This document shows positions 20,099-29,255 of a DNA stretch of 64,000 nucleotides, in pieces. The notes beneath the pieces were generated by a model. The model did not search any database. It was not told the DNA's origin and was given only the letters and a program-made list of their open reading frames with translations. The number at the start of each line of letters is the position of its first letter. Positions within the stretch are counted from its first letter, which is position 1. Source of the stretch: Polaromonas sp. (lineage in GTDB: Bacteria; Pseudomonadota; Gammaproteobacteria; Burkholderiales; Burkholderiaceae_C). Location of the stretch: contig JAURWY010000029.1 in the NCBI GenBank assembly GCA_030654695.1, positions 62,001 to 126,000 of the forward strand. Direction: 5' to 3'. Made by a program: the position numbers and the translations under genes.

Positions 20099-20527
20099 TC
20101 AAGCCAAAGACAAGTCGACGACGATGTTGCCGCGGGTGGCGTTCGAGTACGGGCAGACCAAATGCGCTGCGTCAACCAGTTGTTGTCCAACCGCGCGGTC
20201 AACACCAGGCAAGCTCACCACCAGTTTGACTTCAATACCGAAGCCTGCAGGGATCTGGCCAATGCCAACGCTTGACGCGATGGATGCATCGGCCGGCACT
20301 GCTACTTTTTGTACGCCGGCAACGTGCTTCAGTGCACCCAAAAAGCAAGCCGCGTAGCCTGCTGCAAACAGCTGTTCAGGGTTGGTCGCACCGCCCGCGC
20401 CGCCAAGTTCTTTGGGCGGTGTCAGTTTCACGTCGAGCAAATTGTCTGAGCTGACGGCCCGGCCTTCGCGGCCGCCGGTAGCTGTCGCGTGTGCGGTGTA
20501 AAGAACTTTATCGAGTTTGGTAACCAT
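20099..20527 (-). CDS. ohr: Organic hydroperoxide resistance protein Ohr
   Basis: Thiol peroxidase of 142 residues in the OsmC/Ohr family that reduces organic hydroperoxides. Both redox cysteines are present: C61 in AAGYAACFLGAL and C125 in HLVCPYSNATRG. The protein has the full family length. It is preceded by a CTCCTGAA-type Shine-Dalgarno complement and by an inverted repeat that may be its operator. No ohrR regulator gene is adjacent. SrkA-like kinase follows on the same strand, which suggests a small stress operon. Confidence 0.96.
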   Translation of the reverse strand: MVTKLDKVLYTAHATATGGREGRAVSSDNLLDVKLTPPKELGGAGGATNPEQLFAAGYAACFLGALKHVAGVQKVAVPADASIASSVGIGQIPAGFGIEVKLVVSLPGVDRAVGQQLVDAAHLVCPYSNATRGNIVVDLSLA

Positions 20528-20551
20528 TAAAAAATACTCCTGAAAGTGGGT

Positions 20552-20595
20552 GTCTAAGTTGAGTTAGACCATACCATTCAGAGCAGAAGTTAGAC
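20552..20595. promoter_or_regulatory. Putative operator between ohr and the methyltransferase gene
   Basis: GTCTAA (20552-20557) and TTAGAC (20564-20569) form a perfect inverted repeat with a 6-base spacer. A third half-site TTAGAC lies at 20590-20595. They occupy the 78-base gap between divergent genes, so one regulator could control both. The regulator is unknown; a MarR-family OhrR-like protein is one option, though this is not the classical OhrR box. Confidence 0.45.
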
Positions 20596-20605
20596 TCAGC
20601 ACCCC

Positions 20606-21511
20606 ATGCTAAAACCCTACAACCCTTCCGCCAACAAACATCCAAAACCCGCGCCGGCCGCGCAAGTGATTGAAGAACTTCGCCCCGGCCAGTCGATTGA
20701 ATTGCTCAAAGAGCTGCACATCCTGACGCGTGAAGGCAAGCTGAACCAAGACACGCGGCGCAAGTTGAAACAGGTCTATCACCTGTACCAGTTCATCGAG
20801 CCGCTGCTGAACGATGCGTTTGCGCGCAACCCGGCGCCGTCCTTGGCCGACCACGGCGCGGGCAAGTCGTATTTGGGTTTCATCTTGTACGACTTGTTTT
20901 TCAATGTCGCCCATCGCGCTGAAAAAACCACCGGTCATGTCTATGGCATCGAAACCCGCCCGGAGCTGGTCGCCAAATCACGCGAGTTAGCCAGCCGACT
21001 CGGTTTTACGCGCATGAGTTTTCTCAATTTGTCGGTGCAGGAAGCCACCGCTTCAGACCAGTTGCCGCCGGTGGTCGACATCATCACAGCGCTACACGCC
21101 TGCGACACCGCTACCGACGACGCGATTGCCTTTGGCTTGGCGCGCCAAGCCCGCCACATGGTGCTGGTGCCGTGCTGTCAGGCAGAGGTGGCTGGCGTGC
21201 TGAAAAAAGGCCGCGTGTTGTCGCTGGCGCGCACGCCCTTGGCCGAGTTGTGGCGGCATCCGCTGCACACCCGTGAGTTCGGCAGCCAGATCACCAATGT
21301 GTTGCGCTGCCTGCAGCTCGAAGCGCATGGCTACGATGTCACCGTCACCGAGTTGGTCGGCTGGGAGCATTCGATGAAAAACGAATTGATTCTGGCCAGC
21401 CGACCTGAGCAGCCGCGTGTTGCCGCTATTAATACTGCCCGGGAACGCTTGACGCAGGTGTTGGACGAGTTGGGCTTGGGTGAGTTGAAGGCGCGGTTTG
21501 GGGTGGCTTAA
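20606..21511 (+). CDS. Class I SAM-dependent methyltransferase (Methyltransf_32 type)
   Basis: Protein of 301 residues. A helical N-terminal part (about 20-75) is followed by a Rossmann methyltransferase domain. The SAM-binding glycine region is degenerate (LADHGAGKSYLGFIL), HVYGIETRPELV provides the acidic loop, and ITALHACDTATDDAIAFG is typical of this family, whose members include eukaryotic METTL25-like proteins. HMVLVPCCQAEV carries a conserved Cys-Cys pair. Methyl acceptor unknown; RNA is a common guess. Divergent from ohr across a shared regulatory gap. Confidence 0.85.
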   Translation: MLKPYNPSANKHPKPAPAAQVIEELRPGQSIELLKELHILTREGKLNQDTRRKLKQVYHLYQFIEPLLNDAFARNPAPSLADHGAGKSYLGFILYDLFFNVAHRAEKTTGHVYGIETRPELVAKSRELASRLGFTRMSFLNLSVQEATASDQLPPVVDIITALHACDTATDDAIAFGLARQARHMVLVPCCQAEVAGVLKKGRVLSLARTPLAELWRHPLHTREFGSQITNVLRCLQLEAHGYDVTVTELVGWEHSMKNELILASRPEQPRVAAINTARERLTQVLDELGLGELKARFGVA

Positions 21512-21520
21512 CGCCACCGA

Positions 21521-22474
21521 TCAAGTCATGACCTGTCCACGTCGTAAGGCCGCGAGTTGACGAATCGCTGTCAGCACCACGTGCTGGGTGTCGGTGGGTG
21601 TCGCGTCGGCACGCCGCGTCAGCCCGACAAGTTCTTCGCTGCCGTGCATGTTGACGGGCAGAGCGCTCAACACGCTGGCGTCCAGGTCGGCCTGGGCAGC
21701 ACTCGCAGGCGTCAGCCAGACGGCATCGCTGTCGGCGGTGTAGCTGCGCGCCACCGACACCGCCAAGGTCTCCACCGTGCGTGGTGGCTGGCTCAAGCCT
21801 CGCGTGACAAAAAAGTTGTCGGCAGTGAGTCTGATCGCTGTGCCTTGTAAGGGCAGCACCAAAGTGAAGGCTGACAGATGCGCCAGAGGATGGGCGTTGA
21901 GCGCGGTATCTTGCAATAGCGGATGGCCGGGCCGGACGGCCAGCACCAGCGGCTCGGCATAGAGGTTTTCAAACGTCAGCCCGAGCATGTGCACAGGCTC
22001 GGCAAAGCGGCCAATCACCAGATCGAGTTCGCGCTGGCGCAGTTGTGTCAGCAACGCCGGGTTGTGGTCAGTGTGGATCTTCAGGCTCAGCGCCAGCCCG
22101 CCACTGGCTGCTACTCCGTCAAGTTGGTGGAGCAGTTGCGGCATCAGCCAAGGTGCGACCGTCGGCAACACCCCTAGCGTGACGACGGCTTGGCCGTTCT
22201 GCCGCGTCGGTGAGACGCTGGCCACGGCTTCGCGCAGCGCGTTCACGCTGGCCCCGGCGTGGCGGAAAAAAGTCTCACCGCTGCGCGTCAGCACGGCGCC
22301 ACGGCGGCCGCGTTCAAACAACCTCACGCTCACCAAGGCTTCGAGTTCCTTCAGTGTTTTGGACACCGCCGGTTGCGTGATGGACAAGACGTCAGCGGCT
22401 TTTTGCAGGCTGCCGTGCTGCGCCACAGCCAAAAAGCACTGCAAATGACGGAACTTGATGCGCTCATCGATCAT
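21521..22474 (-). CDS. pcaQ: LysR-family regulator of protocatechuate genes, PcaQ
   Basis: DNA-binding regulator of 317 residues. It has an N-terminal winged helix (FRHLQCFLAVAQHGSLQKAA, then TQPAVSKTLKELE) and a LysR effector domain from about 90. The sequence style and its position divergent from pcaHG identify it as PcaQ. In characterised systems PcaQ activates protocatechuate cleavage genes in response to a pathway intermediate (beta-carboxymuconate or beta-carboxymuconolactone). It likely binds in the 121-base gap before pcaH. Confidence 0.88.
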   Translation of the reverse strand: MIDERIKFRHLQCFLAVAQHGSLQKAADVLSITQPAVSKTLKELEALVSVRLFERGRRGAVLTRSGETFFRHAGASVNALREAVASVSPTRQNGQAVVTLGVLPTVAPWLMPQLLHQLDGVAASGGLALSLKIHTDHNPALLTQLRQRELDLVIGRFAEPVHMLGLTFENLYAEPLVLAVRPGHPLLQDTALNAHPLAHLSAFTLVLPLQGTAIRLTADNFFVTRGLSQPPRTVETLAVSVARSYTADSDAVWLTPASAAQADLDASVLSALPVNMHGSEELVGLTRRADATPTDTQHVVLTAIRQLAALRRGQVMT

Positions 22475-22493
22475 GGGGTGACAACGTCATTTG

Positions 22494-22530
22494 GTTATGT
22501 AAAACTAGAAAAAATGTCACTATACATAAC
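22494..22530. promoter_or_regulatory. Inverted repeat in the pcaQ-pcaH control region
   Basis: GTTATGTA (22494-22501) and TACATAAC (22523-22530) are perfect inverted arms separated by 21 AT-rich bases. They lie between the divergent pcaQ and pcaH starts. The placement suits binding of PcaQ, but a LysR T-N11-A core is not clear, so the assignment is inferred from position. Confidence 0.45.
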
Positions 22531-22595
22531 ATTTTGGAGTGATTACAGTGCTGGGTTGCTGCCTGTTTAATTTTGAAACTTAGTGGAGACAAGAC

Positions 22596-23315
22596 ATGAA
22601 AGCCGACGTCGATACCCGCAACACCGTCATTTCCCCGCGTGACTGGGCCTGCCACCCGGCCCACATTGACCCGCGCTACAAGTCCACCGTGTTGCGCGGC
22701 CCGAAGCAGGCCTTGGTGCCCATGAAGCACGCGCTGGCGCAGCGCAATGCGCCGGTCTACAACGCCACCCAGTTTGGCGCGCTCGACAACGACATGACGA
22801 AAAATGCCGTGATGAACGGCGAGCCTTTGGGTGAACGCATCATCGTCACCGGCAGCGTGCTGGATGAAGATGGCCGGCCGGTGCGCAACACGCTGGTGGA
22901 AGTCTGGCAAGCCAACGCCGCCGGTCGCTACGTGCACAAGGTCGACCAACATGATGCGCCGCTGGACCCGAACTTTTTGGGTGCCGGTCGCTGCCTCACC
23001 GACGACCAAGGTTGCTACTCCTTCAAGACCATCAAGCCCGGCGCCTACCCGTGGGGCAACCACCCGAACGCTTGGCGTCCCAACCACATTCACTTCTCGC
23101 TGTTTGGGGATTACTTCGCCAGCCGCTTGGTGACGCAGATGTATTTCCCAGGTGACCCGCTGCTGCCGTACGACCCGATGTACATGGGTGCACCCGAGCA
23201 CCTGCGGGACCTCATGGTCTCCAAATTCAGCCTCGACGTGACCCAGCCCGACTATGCGCTGGGCTATGTGTTTGACATCGTGTTGCGCGGCGCCAAAGCC
23301 ACGCGTTTTGAATAA
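22596..23315 (+). CDS. pcaH: Protocatechuate 3,4-dioxygenase beta subunit
   Basis: Iron(III)-binding subunit (239 residues) of the intradiol dioxygenase that opens protocatechuate to beta-carboxy-cis,cis-muconate. The four iron ligands of the family are visible: tyrosines in AAGRYVHK and PGAYPWGNH, and two histidines in RPNHIHFS. The N-terminal DWACHPAHIDPRYKSTVLR segment is typical of PcaH. A GGAGACAAGAC ribosome-binding site precedes the ATG. Twenty bases separate it from pcaG, so the two subunits are co-expressed. Confidence 0.97.
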   Translation: MKADVDTRNTVISPRDWACHPAHIDPRYKSTVLRGPKQALVPMKHALAQRNAPVYNATQFGALDNDMTKNAVMNGEPLGERIIVTGSVLDEDGRPVRNTLVEVWQANAAGRYVHKVDQHDAPLDPNFLGAGRCLTDDQGCYSFKTIKPGAYPWGNHPNAWRPNHIHFSLFGDYFASRLVTQMYFPGDPLLPYDPMYMGAPEHLRDLMVSKFSLDVTQPDYALGYVFDIVLRGAKATRFE

Positions 23316-23335
23316 AAAGACCAAGGATTTTTGCC

Positions 23336-23935
23336 ATGACGCAACTCAAACAAACCCCTTCGCAAACCGTAGGACCTTACTTCGCTTACGGCCTGTCGCC
23401 GACCCAATACGGCTACGACTTCAAAAGCCTGTTCACCCCGGTGTTGACGCAAGCGCATGCTGACGGCGAGCACATTCGCATCACGGGTCAGGTATTTGAT
23501 GGCGCAGGAAACCCCGTTAACGATGCGCTGGTCGAGATCAATCAGCCCGACGCGCAAGGCCAGGTCATCAGCAGCGTAGAAGACGCCGAGCGCAAAGGCT
23601 TCGCTGGTTTTGGCCGCTGCGGCACCGGCACATTGGCCGGCAACCACTTCAGCTTTGACACTGTCAAACCGGGCGCGCTGGGTGAAGGTCAAGCGCCGTT
23701 CATCGACGTCTGCGTGACCATGCGCGGCTTGTTGGTGCACACTTTTTCGCGCATCTACTTTTCAGACGAAGCCGCAGCCAATGCCCAAGATGACGTCTTG
23801 AACAGCGTGCCCGCCGAGCGCCGCGCCACCTTGGTGGCCCGGCGCGAGACGATGAATGCCGGGCCGGTTTACCGGTTTGACATTCACATGCAAGACAGTT
23901 CGCACGGCAAAGAAACCTTGTTTTTTGATCTCTAA
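23336..23935 (+). CDS. pcaG: Protocatechuate 3,4-dioxygenase alpha subunit
   Basis: Non-iron subunit (199 residues) that pairs with PcaH to form the active site. The family N-terminus PSQTVGPYFAYGLSP and the LLVHTFSRIYFSDE strand are present, while the iron-ligand tyrosines and histidines of PcaH are absent, as expected. The gene ends 3 bases before the stop of the convergent NodJ-like gene. The remaining pathway genes (pcaBCD, pcaIJ) are not in this window. Confidence 0.96.
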   Translation: MTQLKQTPSQTVGPYFAYGLSPTQYGYDFKSLFTPVLTQAHADGEHIRITGQVFDGAGNPVNDALVEINQPDAQGQVISSVEDAERKGFAGFGRCGTGTLAGNHFSFDTVKPGALGEGQAPFIDVCVTMRGLLVHTFSRIYFSDEAAANAQDDVLNSVPAERRATLVARRETMNAGPVYRFDIHMQDSSHGKETLFFDL

Positions 23936-23938
23936 GGA

Positions 23939-24754
23939 TCAGCTCCGAAAGCGCTTGCGCGTCAGCGCCAGCGCGACCCAAAACGCCACCACCGCGTAGA
24001 CCAGCAGCACCGCCAGATGCAGCAGGCCTTTTGCTGGCCATTGGCCCATGAAGAGCGGCCGGATCAGTTCGACCGCGGCGGTCAGCGGTAAGAACTCCGA
24101 GATCACCCGCATGAAATTGGGCAACTGATCTCTGGGGAAAAAAACGCCGCTTAAAAACATGGTCGGCGTTAAAAACAGCGTGAAGTAGTAGGTGAAAAAG
24201 TCGTAGCCTTTGGCCAGCGCATTGAAGATCAGCGCGATGCTGGCGAACACGATGCCGACCAAGCCCAGCAGCGGCCAAGCCAGCAGCAACCAAAAGCTGT
24301 TGCTGATGCCCAGCGCCAGCATCACCAGCAAGATCACGCCGCTGGTGAACAGCGACTTGAATGCGGCCCAGAGCATCTCGGCCATCAGCACGTCGTCAAG
24401 GCGTACCGGCGCGTTCATGATGCCGTCCCACGTGCGCTGCACGTGCATGCGTGAAAAAGCTGAGTACAAGGCCTCAAAAGAAGCGGCGTTCATGGCGCTC
24501 ATACAAATCGCGCCGCTGGCCAAAAACAAGATGTAGGGCACGGCTTGGCCGTTCAGCTGAACTTGCCCGATCAAGGCACCCAAGCCGTAGCCAAAAGCCA
24601 CCAGCGTGATGAGCGGCTCGGCGATGTTGCCGACCAGACTCGGCACAAACAGCTTGCGCCAGACCAGCAGATTGCGCCTGAAAACCGGCCACCAGCGCCA
24701 ACTGAGTTGGGGTGTGCTGAACAGGCTAGACGGACTAGATAAACGGGTCATCAC
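23939..24754 (-). CDS. ABC-2 type exporter permease, NodJ-like
   Basis: Inner-membrane permease of 271 residues with about six hydrophobic helices and the ABC-2 signature region GVFFPRDQLPNFMRVISEFLP near the C-terminus. NLLVWRKLFVPSLVGN at the N-terminus is characteristic of the NodJ family. In rhizobia NodIJ exports Nod factor. Here no nod genes are near, so it is a generic exporter of unknown cargo. Its start overlaps the stop of the ATPase gene by 4 bases. Confidence 0.92.
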   Translation of the reverse strand: MMTRLSSPSSLFSTPQLSWRWWPVFRRNLLVWRKLFVPSLVGNIAEPLITLVAFGYGLGALIGQVQLNGQAVPYILFLASGAICMSAMNAASFEALYSAFSRMHVQRTWDGIMNAPVRLDDVLMAEMLWAAFKSLFTSGVILLVMLALGISNSFWLLLAWPLLGLVGIVFASIALIFNALAKGYDFFTYYFTLFLTPTMFLSGVFFPRDQLPNFMRVISEFLPLTAAVELIRPLFMGQWPAKGLLHLAVLLVYAVVAFWVALALTRKRFRS

Positions 24755-25692
24755 GCGTCCTCCCGGATCTTGCGACCCGTCAGCTTGAGGAACAAGTCCT
24801 CCAGATTCGCCGGCCGGTGCAGCGTGCGCAGCTGCGGGTAATCGGTCAGCGCCGTCAGCAGGCGCTTGGCGTCTTGGGTGTAGAAAAACACGGTTTCGCC
24901 GCTCACCTCTAAGCGTGCGGCCAGCTCTTTCAGGGGCGAGTTGACCAAGGCCAAGGCGCCCGCGCCATAGACCTCAACCACGTCAGGTTCTAAGTTCTCG
25001 GCTATCAAGTCTCGCGGTGTGCCCTCAGTCATTTTCTGTCCGTGGTCCAACACCAGCAGACGGTTGCACAGGCGCTCGGCCTCATCCATGAAGTGCGTTG
25101 TCAGCAAGATCGATTTGCCTTGTTGCAGCAGTCGTTGCAGGCGTTCCCACATCAGGTGCCTCGCTTGCGGGTCGAGCCCGGTGGTGGGTTCGTCGAGCAA
25201 CAACAATTGCGGGTCATTCACCAATGCCCGCGCCAGAGACAGGCGGCGCTTCATGCCGCCAGACAACTCGGTCAGCTTGGCGTCGGCCTTGTGCGTGAGG
25301 GAGGCAAATTCGAGCAGCTGCGGAATGCGCGACTTGATGAGCGAGTCGGGCATGCCGAAATACCGGCCAAAGACCAGCAGGTTTTCGCTGCACGAAAAGT
25401 CCGGGTCCAGGCTGTCGAACTGGCTGACGATGCCGAGCTGTTCCTTGATGGCCAGCGCATCTTGCGGCATCTGCAGTGTGGGTTGGCCGGGCGGCGAAAA
25501 AATCACTTCGCCAGCGTCGGGAGTGGTCAAGCCCAGGCACATGCGGATGGTGGTGGTCTTGCCGGCGCCATTGGGGCCGATCACGCCAAGGCATTCGCCA
25601 GGGGCGATGCTGAAGGACAAGTCGTTGACCACGGTGCTGCTGCCGTAGCGCTTGCTGAGCGCTCGCACTGAAAAAATCGTCTCACTGTTCAT
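24751..25692 (-). CDS. ABC exporter ATP-binding protein, NodI-like
   Basis: ATPase of 313 residues partnering the NodJ-like permease. Motifs are complete: Walker A GPNGAGKTTTIR, the Q-loop region IVSQFDSLDPDF, signature LSGGMKRRLSLA, Walker B LLLLDEPTTGLDP, and the switch histidine in LLTTHFMDEA. The C-terminal extension matches the NodI/DrrA-like accessory domain. I use ATG 25692 rather than the upstream in-frame codon because MNSETIF leads straight into the domain. The two genes form one operon. Confidence 0.94.
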   Translation of the reverse strand: MNSETIFSVRALSKRYGSSTVVNDLSFSIAPGECLGVIGPNGAGKTTTIRMCLGLTTPDAGEVIFSPPGQPTLQMPQDALAIKEQLGIVSQFDSLDPDFSCSENLLVFGRYFGMPDSLIKSRIPQLLEFASLTHKADAKLTELSGGMKRRLSLARALVNDPQLLLLDEPTTGLDPQARHLMWERLQRLLQQGKSILLTTHFMDEAERLCNRLLVLDHGQKMTEGTPRDLIAENLEPDVVEVYGAGALALVNSPLKELAARLEVSGETVFFYTQDAKRLLTALTDYPQLRTLHRPANLEDLFLKLTGRKIREDA

Positions 25693-25829
25693 GGCTAGAT
25701 TGTGACCTCGAAGCAAGAATCTGAAGGACTCTTCAAGCCGCAGAAGGTGCGTTCAGGGGTGATGCTGTAAATTGGAGGGTCTGGCTTTGGCGGTACAACC
25801 GCTGTCCCCACGCTCAACTCTCTCGATTC

Positions 25830-27095
25830 ATGACCACTTCAAACACCTCCAAATCTTCTATTTCTGCCACAACCTTCGGCACGCCGCTGTCGCCGCACGC
25901 CACCAAAGTCATGCTGCTCGGCTCCGGCGAGCTCGGCAAGGAAGTGCTGATTGCGCTGCAACGACTCGGTGTCGAAACCATCGCCACCGACCGTTACGAA
26001 AACGCCCCCGGCCAGCAGGTCGCGCACCATGCGCGGACCATCACCATGAGTGATCCGGCGCAACTCAAGGCCTTGATTGAACAAGAACGGCCGCACCTGG
26101 TGGTGCCTGAAATTGAAGCGATCGCGACACCGATGCTCGAAGAGCTCGAAGCCGCTGGCGTCGTGCGCGTGGTGCCCACCGCCCGCGCTGCGCGTCTGAC
26201 AATGGACCGTGAAGGCATTCGCCGGCTGGCCGCCGAGACGTTGGGTTTGCCAACCAGCCCTTATGTGTTTTGCGATTCGCTGGCCGAGCTACAAGCCGCG
26301 ATTGACGACAAGATTGGTTACCCCTGCATCGTCAAGCCGGTCATGAGCTCGTCGGGCAAAGGGCAAAGCAAGATTGCCGGCCCCGCCGATGTGAAGACTG
26401 CCTGGGACCACGCCATGGCCGGTGGTCGCGTCAGTCATGGCCGCATCATCGTTGAAGGCTTCATTGACTTTGACTACGAAATCACCCAGTTGACGGTGCG
26501 CGCCATGGGCGCCAGCGGCGAGATTGAAACGCATTTTTGCGAACCGATCGGCCATGTGCAGGTCAACGGCGATTACGTCGAAAGCTGGCAGCCGCACCCA
26601 ATGCGCCCAGCGGCCCTGCAAAAAAGCCGCGACATTTCAAAAGCCGTGACCGACAACTTAGGCGTCGGCTTTGACGGCCAACCGTCGGGCATGGGTCTGT
26701 ATGGTGTGGAGCTTTTTGTCAAAGGTGACGAGGTTTGGTTCAGTGAAGTCAGCCCACGGCCACACGACACCGGCATGGTGACGCTGTGCACGCAATGGCA
26801 AAACGAATTTGAACTGCACGCCCGCGCCATTTTGGGTTTGCCGGTCAACACCGCCTTGAAAAGCCCGGGTGCCAGCGCCGTGATTTACGGTGGCGTCGAC
26901 GCCAAGGGCATCGTCTTTGACGGCGTAGCCCAAGCGCTGAGCGTACCGAACACCGACATTCGTCTGTTTGGCAAACCCGAGAGTTTTGTCAAACGCCGCA
27001 TGGGTGTGGCGCTGGCCTTTGATGCCGATGTCAAAGTCGCACGCAGCCGTGCCAAGCAAGCTGCGGCGCTGGTGAAACCCCGCGTGGCCGGGTAA
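25830..27095 (+). CDS. purT: Formate-dependent phosphoribosylglycinamide formyltransferase 2
   Basis: ATP-grasp enzyme of 421 residues that makes N-formyl-GAR from GAR, formate and ATP in purine synthesis. [20 protein letters not shown] is the N-terminal substrate domain, the ATP-grasp centre includes [15 protein letters not shown], and [15 protein letters not shown] is the diagnostic metal and phosphate motif of PurT. The N-terminus carries about 25 extra Ser/Thr-rich residues compared with E. coli PurT; a start nearer the domain is possible. It is followed after 9 bases by the MscS gene. Confidence 0.97.
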   Translation: MTTSNTSKSSISATTFGTPLSPHATKVMLLGSGELGKEVLIALQRLGVETIATDRYENAPGQQVAHHARTITMSDPAQLKALIEQERPHLVVPEIEAIATPMLEELEAAGVVRVVPTARAARLTMDREGIRRLAAETLGLPTSPYVFCDSLAELQAAIDDKIGYPCIVKPVMSSSGKGQSKIAGPADVKTAWDHAMAGGRVSHGRIIVEGFIDFDYEITQLTVRAMGASGEIETHFCEPIGHVQVNGDYVESWQPHPMRPAALQKSRDISKAVTDNLGVGFDGQPSGMGLYGVELFVKGDEVWFSEVSPRPHDTGMVTLCTQWQNEFELHARAILGLPVNTALKSPGASAVIYGGVDAKGIVFDGVAQALSVPNTDIRLFGKPESFVKRRMGVALAFDADVKVARSRAKQAAALVKPRVAG

Positions 27096-27104
27096 CCGCA
27101 GGGC

Positions 27105-28193
27105 ATGGATAATTTGACTGACGAGCTCATCGATCTTCTGACTGACCCGGCTTGGGGCGTGCTCTTAGGCGCGCTGGTGGCCACGCTGGTCGCCTTGGTG
27201 TTGCACCGGACCGGCTCAGTGGTGTTGCGGCGTATTGCGCGCGGGCCCGTGGCCATCGCGGTGGTGGCCAGTTGCGCGCGACCAGCCCGCATGGCGCTGC
27301 CGTTGATTGCCTTGCAAAGCGTTTGGCAAGCGGCTCCCGACTCCATCCTGCTGATCAGCCAGGTGCGCCATGGCAACGCCTTGCTGCTGATGATGGCGCT
27401 GACATGGTTGGTGTTGAACGCTCTCGAGGGCATGACCAAGGGCATCTCTGAGCGCAACTCCTTCGATGTGGCTGACAACCAAGATGCCCGCCGCATCATG
27501 ACGCAAACGCGGCTGCTGGTGCGAGTGGCCAGCACGGCGGTGGTGGTGGCTGGTTTGTCGCTCATGCTCATGACCTTCCCGGGCGCGCGGCAGGTCGGGG
27601 CGAGTCTGCTGGCGTCGGCGGGTGTCTTGGGTCTGGTGGTTGGTATTGCTGCCCGGCCAGTGATGAGCAACATGATTGCGGGTTTGCAGTTGGCGCTGGC
27701 GCAACCGATTCGGCTGGACGACGTGTTGATCTTGAAGGGTGAGTGGGGCCGCGTCGAAGAAATCACGGCGACTTATGTGGTGCTGAAGATCTGGGACGAA
27801 CGCCGACTGATCATCCCCTTGCATTGGTTCATTGAAAACACCTTTGAAAACTGGACCCGCAACAGCTCCCAGATCATGGGCACGGTCTTGATGTGGGTGG
27901 ACTACAGCATGCCCTTGGCTCCGCTGCGTGAAGAGGCGCAACGCGTGTGTGAGGCCGCGGCTGAATGGGACAAACGGCTGTGCCAACTGCAGGTGGTTGA
28001 AGCCGGCGAGCGCAGTATTCAGCTGCGGGTGTTGGTGACCTCAGCCGACGCCGGACTGAACTGGGATTTGCGCTGCAAAGTGCGCGAGGCGCTGGTCGAT
28101 TTCATGCAGCGCGAGTACCCGCAGCACCTGCCGATGATGCGTGCCGATGTGGCTGCGCCGCAGTCAGCGGTGGCCGCTCTGGCCAAAATTTAA
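27105..28193 (+). CDS. Mechanosensitive ion channel, MscS family
   Basis: Inner-membrane channel of 362 residues. N-terminal helices are followed by the MscS pore-lining helix region (about 160-190, GASLLASAGVLGLVVGIAAR) and a cytoplasmic beta domain (LALAQPIRLDDVLILKGEWG, then ENWTRNSSQIMG). Such channels release solutes during osmotic downshock. The protein is longer than E. coli MscS (286) at the N-terminal side, with extra membrane segments. It lies between purT and a LysR gene at very short spacing. Confidence 0.93.
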   Translation: MDNLTDELIDLLTDPAWGVLLGALVATLVALVLHRTGSVVLRRIARGPVAIAVVASCARPARMALPLIALQSVWQAAPDSILLISQVRHGNALLLMMALTWLVLNALEGMTKGISERNSFDVADNQDARRIMTQTRLLVRVASTAVVVAGLSLMLMTFPGARQVGASLLASAGVLGLVVGIAARPVMSNMIAGLQLALAQPIRLDDVLILKGEWGRVEEITATYVVLKIWDERRLIIPLHWFIENTFENWTRNSSQIMGTVLMWVDYSMPLAPLREEAQRVCEAAAEWDKRLCQLQVVEAGERSIQLRVLVTSADAGLNWDLRCKVREALVDFMQREYPQHLPMMRADVAAPQSAVAALAKI

Positions 28194-28196
28194 GCC

Positions 28197-29135
28197 ATGG
28201 AACTGCGTCAACTGCGCTACCTTGTGCGGGTCATTGAACTTGGCAGCATCAGCCGCGCCGCGCTGGATCTGGAACTGGTGCAGTCGGCGTTGAGCCAGCA
28301 AATCAGCCGGCTGGAAAGCGAGCTCTCAACGCGTCTGTTGCAACGCAGCCCCAAGGGCGTGACACCGACCGAGGCCGGACTGGCTTTTTTCAGGGAGGCG
28401 CAGTTGGTGCTGCGGCATGCCGAGCAGGCGGTGCGCTCGGCGCAAGAGTCGCGGCTGTCGGGCAGCGTCAGTGTTGGCATGGCACCGACCACCGCCGCCG
28501 TGTTGGGTCTGCCGCTGCTGCGCGCCATGCGCGAACGCTACCCCGATGTGCGCCTGCATGTGGTCGAAAGCCTGTCGGGCCACCTCAACGCCATGCTGAA
28601 TGCGCGCCAGCTTGATTTGGCCATTCTCTTTGACAGCCAGGCCGGACGGCGCTGGAGCGTGATGCCGCTGCTGGAAGAAAAACTCTTTTTGATTGAATCG
28701 CGGCATGCAGTTCAAGCCACTGCAGTCAAGTCAACTAAACGAATGAGCGTGGCGCAACTGGCTGGTTTGCCGCTGATTTTGCCGACCGGTTTGCACGGTT
28801 TACGCAGCACGCTGGAGAGCGCCTTTGCGCGGGCCAAGTGCAAGCCCAATGTGGTCGCCGAAATCGATTCACTGGCCATGTTGATGGACGCGGTGGACAG
28901 CGGTTTTGGCTGCACTGTGCAGCCTTGGGCGGCGGTCGGCCGTTATGCCGATGCCGCGCAACGCTTCAAGCTCACCGAGATCAGCGACACGCTGGCCCGG
29001 CGGGCGACGGCGCTGTGCAGCCTGTCGGACGATGAACTCTCGCCGGCGGGTCTGGCTGCCCGTGTGGTGCTGGCCGATTGCGCACGTGAAGCTGTGCATT
29101 CAGGCCGCTGGGTTGGGGCTCGACTAGTCAGCTGA
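28197..29135 (+). CDS. LysR-family transcriptional regulator, possible TcuR
   Basis: Regulator of 312 residues. The N-terminal winged helix is clear (LRQLRYLVRVIELGSISRAA, then QSALSQQISRLESEL) and the effector domain begins near 90. It resembles the Nac/Cbl-like branch of LysR proteins. In Salmonella the LysR protein TcuR controls tcuABC. Its location directly upstream of tcuAB on the same strand makes the same role plausible, but it is only 3 bases behind the MscS gene and may also be read from that promoter. Confidence 0.85.
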   Translation: MELRQLRYLVRVIELGSISRAALDLELVQSALSQQISRLESELSTRLLQRSPKGVTPTEAGLAFFREAQLVLRHAEQAVRSAQESRLSGSVSVGMAPTTAAVLGLPLLRAMRERYPDVRLHVVESLSGHLNAMLNARQLDLAILFDSQAGRRWSVMPLLEEKLFLIESRHAVQATAVKSTKRMSVAQLAGLPLILPTGLHGLRSTLESAFARAKCKPNVVAEIDSLAMLMDAVDSGFGCTVQPWAAVGRYADAAQRFKLTEISDTLARRATALCSLSDDELSPAGLAARVVLADCAREAVHSGRWVGARLVS

Positions 29136-29166
29136 GGGGCTTGCCATCACAAATCGTGATGGCCCC
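29136..29166 (+). other. Stable hairpin after the LysR gene
   Basis: GCCATCAC (29143-29150) pairs perfectly with GTGATGGC (29156-29163) around a 5-base loop, with outer GGGG and CCC that can extend the stem. It starts right at the LysR stop. No T-run follows, so it may be a weak terminator or mRNA-stabilising structure rather than a classical intrinsic terminator. Confidence 0.5.
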
Positions 29167-29255
29167 ATGTGGCTCGCCTGCTTTCAGTCTGGCGTCACTT
29201 GCTCTACAGTCTGCATCTTCATAGTCCGGGTAAGCCAACGGTGGGGAGTGACTGA

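Noticed and set aside
23939-25692. Nodulation factor exporter NodIJ as evidence of symbiosis
   Set aside because: NodIJ-like ABC-2 exporters are widespread in Burkholderiales, and no nod, nif or fix gene is present.
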